Assembly (NCBI GenBank): GCA_021769295.1
Contig: JAETTD010000021.1
Coordinates: forward strand, 1-39,502
Direction: 5' to 3'
DNA length: 39,502 nucleotides
Source of the DNA: Bacillota bacterium
GTDB lineage: Bacteria > Bacillota > Clostridia > Peptostreptococcales > Anaerovoracaceae
A program made the translations under genes and the position numbers. This document shows, in pieces, positions 16,064 to 21,552 of this stretch. A model generated the notes under the pieces. The model saw only the letters and a program-made list of their open reading frames with translations. It did not search any database and was not told the origin of the DNA. Each line of letters begins with the position of its first letter. The stretch's first letter is position 1.

Positions 16064-17041
16064 ATGAAAGATAAATACGGGCGGAATATAGACTACATGA
16101 GAATATCCGTGACGGACCGGTGCAATCTCAGGTGCAGGTATTGTATGCCGGAGTGCGGAGTGGAATCCATGGGCCATGATGAAATCCTGCGATTTGATGA
16201 AATATTAAAGATTGTGAAGATTGCTTCAGGCCTTGGAATTGAAAACATAAAGATAACCGGAGGCGAGCCTCTGGTGCGCAGGGACGTTACATCGCTGATA
16301 GGCGATATAAAGGCTTTGGACGGAATACGCAAGGTGACTCTGACTACCAACGGAAGCTTGCTTGAGGGCAGTCTGAAAGAGCTGATCTCTGCCGGATTAG
16401 ACGGAATTAACATGAGCCTTGATACCCTCGACGCCTGGAAATACAGGGAACTTACAGGCGGTGGTGACGTGGAAAAAGTCAAGGCCGCAATTGTAAAATG
16501 TGCCGGGTACCCGGGGTTAAAAACCAAGGTCAATGTGGTAAGTATCCTCGGGTTTAACGATGATGAAATCACTTCCTTCGGTCAAATTGCGGCAAAGCAT
16601 GAAGTTGACGTTCGATTTATCGAGATGATGCCCATAGGCATGGGCAGAGAGTTTGATACGGTGTATCAGAACACGGTTATGAACTGTCTCGAAAACCGTT
16701 TTGGCAAAGCCATGCCGGTCTGCGGCAAAAGGGGCAGCGGCCCTGCTGTCTATTATGATTTTGAAGGCTTTAAGGGAAAAATCGGTTTTATAAGCCCCCT
16801 GTCTCACAGGTTTTGCGAGCAATGTAACAGGATAAGACTGACGGCGGGAGGGCTGCTGAAGCCTTGCCTGCAATACGGCGGAGGCATGGATTTAAAAGCT
16901 GCGCTGCGGTGCGGTAAAAGCGACGGGGCGCTGGAAGAAATGATTAGGACAGCGATTTTTCAAAAACCGCTGCGGCATGAGTTTTGCTCAGGCGGCGTGA
17001 CCGGTGAAGAGGCGAGATTCATGTCGGAAATCGGAGGGTGA
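16064..17041 (+). CDS. moaA: GTP 3',8-cyclase MoaA
   Basis: MoaA is a radical-SAM enzyme that starts molybdenum cofactor synthesis by converting GTP to 3',8-cyclo-dihydro-GTP. Cys20-x3-Cys24-x2-Cys27 binds the SAM cluster (TDRCNLRCRYCMP). The C-terminal FCEQCNRIRL and KPC motifs bind the second cluster at GTP. The protein ends in GG, the tail needed for catalysis. It has 325 residues and is full length. No other molybdopterin gene is in the window, so the rest of the pathway must be elsewhere. It is probably co-transcribed with ylmH. Confidence 0.95.
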   Translation: MKDKYGRNIDYMRISVTDRCNLRCRYCMPECGVESMGHDEILRFDEILKIVKIASGLGIENIKITGGEPLVRRDVTSLIGDIKALDGIRKVTLTTNGSLLEGSLKELISAGLDGINMSLDTLDAWKYRELTGGGDVEKVKAAIVKCAGYPGLKTKVNVVSILGFNDDEITSFGQIAAKHEVDVRFIEMMPIGMGREFDTVYQNTVMNCLENRFGKAMPVCGKRGSGPAVYYDFEGFKGKIGFISPLSHRFCEQCNRIRLTAGGLLKPCLQYGGGMDLKAALRCGKSDGALEEMIRTAIFQKPLRHEFCSGGVTGEEARFMSEIGG

Positions 17042-17151
17042 CAGCGGTTATGTAGGGCCCTTGACTATCTTGGTTAGATGAGATACCTTGGCGTCCTTGG
17101 CGACTTTTGCGACTTTTGTGTTGGCTGCATGAGATGCATAGGCGACCTTGG

Positions 17152-17325
17152 CGTTGGCTTTTTGAACCGGATTCCCAATTTTGGCCTACAAAAAACGGTG
17201 AAACTGTAGGCCCAATTTCGGTTGCAGGCCGAAAAAGCCAACAACCCCGCCTTTTTGGCCATTAAAATTACAGATATTGGAAAAATCGTTGGCTTTTTGT
17301 GTGATGCTCTTTCAAAAAGCCAACG
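17152..17325. repeat. Cluster of nested hairpins sharing GTTGGCTTTTT arms
   Basis: CGTTGGCTTTTTG occurs at 17152-17164 and 17287-17299. Its complement occurs at 17232-17242 and 17313-17325. The second pair forms a 13-bp stem with a 13-nt loop. Between the first pair lies GGCCTACA/TGTAGGCC (17183-17212). A weak open frame on the minus strand (17074-17370) is a by-product of the repeats. No gene is seen here. Confidence 0.7.
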
Positions 17326-17355
17326 GGACAGCTCAATATTTGACACAGATACTGC

Positions 17356-17387
17356 AAGACCTGAATTCATATATGAATTCGGGTCTT
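17356..17387. repeat. 32-bp AT-rich inverted repeat
   Basis: AAGACC-T-GAATTCAT pairs with ATGAATTC-G-GGTCTT, interrupted by only one mismatch (a G-T pair). No T tract follows, so it is not a clear terminator on the plus strand. Confidence 0.6.
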
Positions 17388-17421
17388 ATTGTGTATTGGG
17401 GCTGCCAGCCTTGCAAGGCTA

Positions 17422-17463
17422 CCTTCGCCGCCGGGCAGTCAGTTGACTGCCCGGCGGCGAAGG
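17422..17463. repeat. Perfect GC-rich 20-bp inverted repeat
   Basis: Two perfect 20-bp arms (17422-17441 and 17444-17463) are separated by GT. The arms are strongly GC-rich (core GCCGCCGGGC). No T tract follows. It could be a cruciform, a binding site or the remnant of an element end. Confidence 0.75.
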
Positions 17464-17644
17464 CGTCATCACTATCGGCGGAAACCGACATACATTACAT
17501 GACAGTTTTGCCAAATATTCACTGCTAGGTCATACATATTGGAAGCTTTTATCATACAATGTATGACGGTTTCTTTGATTATTCACTCCCATTGACGAAT
17601 TTACCTTGGATTCGCACTAAAACTCTCTCCGGCCGGAGACGTTT

Positions 17645-17701
17645 AAAAAGGGGACGCCGACCCGGCCGACTTCTCAGTCGGTTGTGCGGCAACCCCTTTT
17701 T
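17645..17701. terminator. Terminator-like hairpin before the relic attachment site
   Basis: AAAAAGGGG (17645-17653) and CCCCTTTTT (17693-17701) enclose an inner CCGAC/GTCGG stem. As at both prophage ends, a hairpin with a T tract directly precedes a tRNA-Lys 3' end sequence. Confidence 0.6.
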
Positions 17702-17703
17702 CT

Positions 17704-17723
17704 GTGCATCTTCAGGGGTTCGA
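17704..17723 (-). repeat. Relic tRNA-Lys 3' end (partial attachment site)
   Basis: Twenty bases identical to the start of the prophage repeats (GTGCATCTTCAGGGGTTCGA), corresponding to the end of tRNA-Lys on the minus strand. The match stops in the T-loop. It suggests an earlier integration at the same tRNA whose left junction survives here. Confidence 0.65.
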
Positions 17724-17752
17724 CTGTCTGCTGCGCTTCGCTTGCAGGCTTT
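17716..17752 (-). repeat. Fragment of the GC-rich T-arm element (right half type)
   Basis: From the relic T-arm (GGGTTCGAC) into CTTGCAGGCTT, this stretch matches the reverse complement of 8256-8290 with only scattered differences, including the CTGC/GCAG hairpin. Confidence 0.5.
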
Positions 17753-17909
17753 GTAAAATTAACGGATTTATAGGGCCTTTTAAAGCACTTTTATTTATTC
17801 GCGAAAAACCACGGGTTGCTATGAAGAAATTTAATTAGAAGGTGCGATTAGGCGTTGCTATCACGTATGCGTGATAAATTACACTTTATTTCACGGAAAG
17901 GAGACCCAT

Positions 17910-18305
17910 ATGACAAGAATAAAGGAAGTAAGTGAAATTATCGTATATATGACGAAGAAAATATGGATGGCTTATGGAGGGCTCTGCTTTATAAGGAAAT
18001 TGCTTTTAAGCTAAAAGAGGTAAAACATATGAATAATATGTCGGATAGAGAAATTCAAAGTTTAACGGACAAAAACTGGAGGAATTATTGCGAGAAAAAG
18101 ACGAGCTTGCAGTTCAAATAAGATTTACATGTGCTATAAAGAATTATGGGCTGCTTCCTATTTGCATCGACTAAGAAGAACAGGTTTTGACATATGTACA
18201 GTGTATAACAGCATTGAAAATGCTCTTAGTATGGGGGAGGATGAAATTCAAAAGTCATACGATAGAGATAGTAAAGATTATAAGGTTTTGTTTAATAAAA
18301 TTTAA
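17910..18305 (+). pseudogene. Frameshifted small gene of unknown function
   Basis: AAAGGAG precedes an ATG at 17910, and a protein-like reading continues to 18305 only if the frame is changed about three times. Segments in order: MTRIKEVSEII, then YDEENMDGLWRALLYKEIAFKL through MNNMSDREIQSL, then LEELLREKDELAVQI, then YKELWAASYLHRLRRTGFDI to a stop. The first open segment alone is 34 codons. The parts have normal codon use and a mostly helical, charged character. I do not recognise the family. It lies in the decayed region between the relic attachment site and the prophage. Confidence 0.55.
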
Positions 18306-18431
18306 AAGAAGCAAAGTTTGCGGAGTGTAGGTTTTCGTTCAAGTTTATGTATGCTATAATTAAAAAAGTTTTAAAAATAATAAAAACGCTTGTAGTAATG
18401 AATAGAGTAGATTGTTAGAAGGAGGCGCTAT

Positions 18432-19277
18432 ATGGACAAGAGTAAGAATCGTGGGATTTTAATTGTAATATGTGTTTTAATTGCAGCAACTTCATTTTGG
18501 GGGATTTCAAAATTTGCAGCGTCCCCGGATACTTATAAGCAGACGATATCTTCGTTAGAGGAAAAGAAAGAAACGGTAACAGGAATCACTATGGTTACAG
18601 CAGGAACAGCAACAGCTTTGGCTGCAATTCCGGGAGAAGCTACTACACCGATTGCGAATAAGCTTGTGGATCTAAGCGGATACCTAATTTTTGTAATGAC
18701 AGTGATTTTATTAGAAAAATATTTGCTAACGCTAACCGGATTGTTAACGTTCAAAATTTTGATACCTTTAGCCTGCGGGCTTCTTGTTATATACCTCATT
18801 TATCAAAAGCAGATATTAAAAGAAATCGCAATACGCCTTATTTTGTTCGGAATTGCAATTATGTGTGTAATTCCTGTAAGCGTAAGTGTTTCAGATATTA
18901 TAGAAGAAACATATCAAATTCAGTCTGAATATTCATTGGAGGAAGCGCAGAACGACCAGAACGAAATTCAAGCCAAATCAGAGGATAAAAATTTTTTGGA
19001 GAAAATAACATCGAAAGTATCTAATGGATTGGATGCAATTTTGGATAAAGGAAAGAATATGTTGAGCAACTTTACTGAATATATTGCAGTAATGCTTGTG
19101 GTAAATTTAGCAATTCCGATTTTGATTCTAATGCTGTTTATTTGGTTGCTTAAATTCTTTTTAGGTATCAATATAAAGGTGTCTAAGCTTACAGAGAAGC
19201 CGCATGAGCATATTAGAAAAAAAGATAAAAAATCAACTCCGACTGCCATTGACAGCAATTGTAATCATGATTGTTAA
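18432..19277 (+). CDS. Orphan multi-pass membrane protein
   Basis: The product has 281 residues and GGAGG stands before the ATG. Hydrophobic segments lie at about 8-27, 80-100, 103-127, 133-152 and 212-243. The first extracytoplasmic stretch is Ala/Thr-rich (TAGTATALAAIPGEATT), a second hydrophilic domain (about 160-210) is acidic and probably helical, and the C-terminal tail is Lys-rich. No family is recognised. It is isolated between the broken gene and array C, in a region that looks like the remains of an older integrated element, so it may be cargo. Confidence 0.7.
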   Translation: MDKSKNRGILIVICVLIAATSFWGISKFAASPDTYKQTISSLEEKKETVTGITMVTAGTATALAAIPGEATTPIANKLVDLSGYLIFVMTVILLEKYLLTLTGLLTFKILIPLACGLLVIYLIYQKQILKEIAIRLILFGIAIMCVIPVSVSVSDIIEETYQIQSEYSLEEAQNDQNEIQAKSEDKNFLEKITSKVSNGLDAILDKGKNMLSNFTEYIAVMLVVNLAIPILILMLFIWLLKFFLGINIKVSKLTEKPHEHIRKKDKKSTPTAIDSNCNHDC

Positions 19278-19353
19278 TGAAAATGGCCGGTGGCTTTATA
19301 AGTGCTGAAAGGTCAGCCGAAATGTTGTCGCCGCAATCGTCTGAATTGTAAAG

Positions 19354-19574
19354 TGCCGCAAATTGAAGAAAATCTCCATTTTGCGGCACTTTTGTTACCT
19401 TATTTCCCACCAAAATGCCGGGAACTAAGAAAAATTTTAAATTTACGGCAGTTTTACCCTCCCTACGGCTTATAAAATGCCGTATTTAAAAGAAATTGCG
19501 AACTTTACGGCAATTTGACCCCTATCACCCCTGCCAAAATGCCGCAATTCAAAGAAAATTTAAGACTTGCGGCA
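19354..19574 (+). repeat. Palindrome array C, four 62-bp-period units
   Basis: Units start at 19354, 19416, 19478 and 19540, each 35 bp. Units 1 and 4 use the TGCCGCAA / TTGCGGCA pairing and unit 3 uses TGCCGTA / TACGGCA. The whole array is closely related to array B, and unit 3 is identical. The second linkers differ at only two of 27 positions. It lies between the rightward membrane protein gene and the leftward DUF2726 gene of the prophage. Confidence 0.9.
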
Positions 19575-19576
19575 GT

Positions 19577-19649
19577 CTCGATACTCGCTGCTCAAAGCTC
19601 CACAGGAGCTTTTCGCTTACGCTCGCGCCCTCCCGGGTCCGAACCCCCT
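19577..19649 (-). repeat. Fragment of the GC-rich T-arm element (left half type)
   Basis: Read on the minus strand it runs from GGTTCGGACCCGGGAG through GGCGCGAGCG and GAAAAGCTCC to GCAGCGAG. It aligns with 8156-8218 on the plus strand. AAAGCTCC/GGAGCTTT forms a hairpin inside it. Confidence 0.5.
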
Positions 19650-19661
19650 TTACAAAAAAAT

Positions 19662-19695
19662 ACAATAGACACCTCAAAAGGTGTCTATTGTTTTT
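19662..19695. terminator. Terminator at the left prophage junction
   Basis: Perfect 13-bp arms, ACAATAGACACCT (19662-19674) and AGGTGTCTATTGT (19679-19691), are followed by T residues. Confidence 0.8.
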
Positions 19696-19696
19696 C

Positions 19697-19742
19697 GTGG
19701 TGCATCTTCAGGGGTTCGAACCCTGGACACCCTGATTAAGAG
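19697..19742 (-). repeat. attL (46-bp tRNA-Lys 3' copy)
   Basis: Identical over 46 bp to 25909-25954. It covers the tRNA from the anticodon loop to CCA but lacks the 5' half, so it is not a tRNA gene. The 3' end of the DUF2726 frame is encoded in it. Confidence 0.93.
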
Positions 19743-20130
19743 GATTCCCGGTATTTTCTATGTTCCTTATAATGTATTCTTTGCTGTATTCCTTACATGC
19801 TTTTATTCTTATTAGTTTAATTCTTGAGTTCTTAAAGAGCTCATTTTTAAACTCATCTGCTTCTTTTGCTTTTTCTGTTTTGTGACTATTGTCATCGAGT
19901 TCAATCGCATATAAAGGTTTTAAATCATCTTTGCATATTATAAAGTCTATGTGCTTCTGGCTTATTTTTCCGAAGTATGCCATGTAATTTTCTTTTGCTG
20001 TAATTTCAAATAAGTCTTTAAGCCCTACTTTTGGGCATATTATCCATTTATTTTCTGCTGCTAATTTTTTAAGCTCGTTGTAAAACAGATATTCATTTTT
20101 CGTTAGTATGTATTTGTCTTTGTATGGCAT
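19708..20130 (-). CDS. DUF2726 domain protein, separated from its membrane anchor by a C-tract frameshift
   Basis: The product has 140 residues from an internal ATG. The DUF2726 (PF10881) core is clear: LTKNEYLFYNELKKLA, then IDFIICKDDLKPLYAIELDDNSHK with the Asp and Glu-x-Asp pattern of a PD-(D/E)XK nuclease-like fold. The ATG at 20130 has AGGA directly against it, too close to work well. Normal family members begin with a membrane helix, which here lies upstream in another frame (20141-20233). The last eleven codons read through the attL core (ending LNQGVQGSNP), so its stop is supplied by the tRNA sequence. It is phage cargo, perhaps for exclusion or defence, which is inference. Confidence 0.75.
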   Translation of the reverse strand: MPYKDKYILTKNEYLFYNELKKLAAENKWIICPKVGLKDLFEITAKENYMAYFGKISQKHIDFIICKDDLKPLYAIELDDNSHKTEKAKEADEFKNELFKNSRIKLIRIKACKEYSKEYIIRNIENTGNPLNQGVQGSNP

Positions 20131-20140
20131 TCCTTTTATT

Positions 20141-20233
20141 TTATCGGGGGGGGGGTGCTTTTTTGTTTGATTTTGCTTGAAAAATATTTGATAATACTAA
20201 TATTACTATAATCGCTATTAGAATCTCTCTCAT
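20141..20233 (-). CDS. Detached N-terminal membrane anchor of the DUF2726 gene
   Basis: A good Shine-Dalgarno (AAAGGTGG) precedes an ATG at 20233. The 30-residue product starts with a membrane helix (MREILIAIIVILVLSNIF) and a Lys-rich stop-transfer. It then enters a run of ten C (20146-20155) that gives three Pro, Arg and a stop. With nine C the frame would join the DUF2726 protein downstream (Pro-Asp-Lys-Ile-Lys-Gly-Met-Pro-Tyr). It starts 19 bp after the repressor gene, in the same leftward operon. Confidence 0.65.
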   Translation of the reverse strand: MREILIAIIVILVLSNIFQAKSNKKAPPPR

Positions 20234-20252
20234 TTTTTCCACCTTTCAATTA

Positions 20253-20582
20253 TTATAAATTTTCTGTTTCTTCGTATGTCTTTGTCTGCTCCTTTGGGTA
20301 TTTCTTTTTTAATGTTTCTAATATAGTTTCATAAAATTCCATTCCTATTTCGTTTAATTCTATGTCATTTTTTCTCCCCTTCCCAAAGATAATATAATCT
20401 GCTGAAACGTTATAATGTTCACATATTTTTATAATGTCCTGTAAAGTTATTTGTTTGTTCCCATTTTCCATTGCAGATACTCCGCTTTGTTTTTTTTCAA
20501 GAATATCTGCTAATGTTTGTTGACTTTCTTTGTGTTCTTTTCTTGTTTTTTTAATTCGTTTTCCGATATTTTTATCTGGCAT
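20253..20582 (-). CDS. XRE/cI-like phage repressor
   Basis: The product has 109 residues. An N-terminal helix-turn-helix (about 6-65: IGKRIKKTRKEHKESQQTLADIL, QSGVSAMENGNKQITLQDIIKIC) is followed by a short charged C-terminal helix. There is no peptidase or LexA-like domain. It is divergent from the phage structural and replication genes, and AAACAGATATA repeats lie in the gap, so it most likely keeps the rightward promoter off in the integrated state and may regulate itself. Confidence 0.85.
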   Translation of the reverse strand: MPDKNIGKRIKKTRKEHKESQQTLADILEKKQSGVSAMENGNKQITLQDIIKICEHYNVSADYIIFGKGRKNDIELNEIGMEFYETILETLKKKYPKEQTKTYEETENL

Positions 20583-20597
20583 ATAGATATTTTCTCC

Positions 20598-20675
20598 TTG
20601 ACTTATCTATTAAACAGATATATAATTCCTATACAATCTGAAAAACAGATATATTTCACCATATTTCTGTTTAAC
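20598..20675 (+). promoter_or_regulatory. Phage rightward promoter with repressor operators
   Basis: TTGACT (20598-20603), a 17-bp spacer and TATAAT (20621-20626) make a near-consensus promoter. The word AAACAGATATA occurs in the spacer/-10 (20612-20622) and again at 20643-20653. A related inverted copy (ATTTCTGTTTAA) is at 20663-20674. Repressor bound to the first copy would cover the promoter. Confidence 0.7.
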
Positions 20676-20746
20676 TAATTATTTTACCACATATTTTTTT
20701 ATTTGAAAAGCCTGCGCCCGGGCTATAGGGCAGATAGGAGAAAAAC

Positions 20747-20995
20747 ATGGAAGAATTAAAATTAGTAGGTTACTTTAAAAATTCGTTTACAGACGAAAAG
20801 ACGGGCAAAGTTATTGAATTTTGCAAACTGTGGGCTTCATCGCCTCGTGAGGGCGTAATAGGGGAACGAACTTATGAATATAAAGTTGCGGTTCCTGCCT
20901 ATGAAGAATTATGTTCCATAAAAGTCGGCAGTAAGTTCATACCGCTTTTTGACCCATATGGTCGTGTAGTTGCATTTCAGGTTTATGGTAGGTAG
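20747..20995 (+). CDS. Putative ssDNA-binding protein (pV position)
   Basis: The product has 82 residues, soluble and probably all-beta (LKLVGYFKNSF, FCKLWASS, YKVAVPAYEEL, GSKFIPLFDPYGRVVAFQVYG). It is the first rightward phage gene, with AGGAG before the ATG. Its size and place match pV of Ff phages (87 aa), which coats single-stranded phage DNA before packaging. I see no diagnostic motif, so the call rests on size, fold pattern and gene order. Confidence 0.55.
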   Translation: MEELKLVGYFKNSFTDEKTGKVIEFCKLWASSPREGVIGERTYEYKVAVPAYEELCSIKVGSKFIPLFDPYGRVVAFQVYGR

Positions 20996-20997
20996 TT

Positions 20998-21189
20998 ATG
21001 ATTGATGAACCATTAGCGGAAGTTCAGGAAGCTATTACATCTCAATTAAATTTTACGGATGAGCAGATAACGACTTTGATAGAATCTGTTGAAATGTTAA
21101 GGGATGATGTACATCACATATCTACCTTTATCGCTTTTCTTGTAGGTTTATGTATTGTGTTCATTGCTTTTTACTTTCTTAAGAGGTGA
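20998..21189 (+). CDS. Small phage membrane protein (pVII position)
   Basis: The product has 63 residues: an acidic helical N-terminal half and one C-terminal transmembrane helix (about 42-60) ending in KR. It starts 2 bp after the previous stop and ends 6 bp before the next start. By position it may be a minor coat protein of the virion tip, though it is longer than pVII of Ff. Confidence 0.6.
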   Translation: MIDEPLAEVQEAITSQLNFTDEQITTLIESVEMLRDDVHHISTFIAFLVGLCIVFIAFYFLKR

Positions 21190-21195
21190 TATTTG

Positions 21196-21294
21196 ATGAT
21201 TGAGGTTATGAATCAGGGGTTTATTATAGGGGGAATAATTCTCATGGTCGGCTATTTTGTGCAAGAGGCTCTGTCTTTTGTACGTAGCATATAA
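21196..21294 (+). CDS. 32-aa phage membrane protein (pIX position)
   Basis: The product has 32 residues and is nearly all hydrophobic in the middle (FIIGGIILMVGYFV), with an acidic residue at the start and Arg near the end. AGAGGTGAT precedes the ATG. It has the same size as pIX of Ff phages (32 aa) and the same place just before the major coat gene, so a minor coat protein is likely. Confidence 0.65.
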   Translation: MIEVMNQGFIIGGIILMVGYFVQEALSFVRSI

Positions 21295-21325
21295 AGCAAT
21301 TATTATTTTATGAAAGGAGATTATT

Positions 21326-21484
21326 ATGGAAGGTAATTCTGCAACAATCGTTTCGACTATTACGGACGCTACTAAAGATTTAGGAAGTCAGGCGCTTACT
21401 CTTATCGGTGCGGCTGTAGCCCTTGGAGTTATATTCTGGGGCGCAAAACTGTTGTGGACTAAGTTTAAGTCCATGGCAAAATAA
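21326..21484 (+). CDS. Major coat protein, pVIII-like
   Basis: The product has 52 residues with the three-part pattern of filamentous phage major coat proteins: a polar acidic N-terminus (Glu2, Asp14, Asp18), a hydrophobic core of small residues (about 22-40, LTLIGAAVALGVIFWGA), and a basic C-terminus (Lys41, 46, 48, 52) that would face the DNA. AAAGGAG precedes the ATG. There is no cleaved leader, unlike Ff pVIII. A terminator follows at once, which would give a short abundant transcript. Confidence 0.85.
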   Translation: MEGNSATIVSTITDATKDLGSQALTLIGAAVALGVIFWGAKLLWTKFKSMAK

Positions 21485-21511
21485 CATAGTTTAATTTGCT
21501 GTGTTTTGCTT

Positions 21512-21537
21512 AAGGGGGGGGTAAATCTCCCCTTTTT
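21512..21537 (+). terminator. Terminator after the major coat gene
   Basis: AAGGGG / CCCCTT arms with five further T residues. It lies between the coat and adsorption genes, the same place as the central terminator after gene VIII in Ff phages. Confidence 0.75.
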
Positions 21538-21552
21538 CTTTAGGAGGTTATT

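Noticed and set aside
17074-17370. 98-codon minus-strand open frame after moaA, and overlapping plus-strand frames to 17528
   Set aside because: They are read from nested inverted repeats, lack ribosome binding sites and have no protein-like pattern.
19496-19739. Two open frames spanning array C, the GC-rich fragment and attL
   Set aside because: They are accidental frames over repeats and tRNA-derived sequence.
19697-19742. A second tRNA-Lys gene at attL
   Set aside because: Only the 3' part from the anticodon loop is present; the acceptor 5' strand and D-arm are missing.
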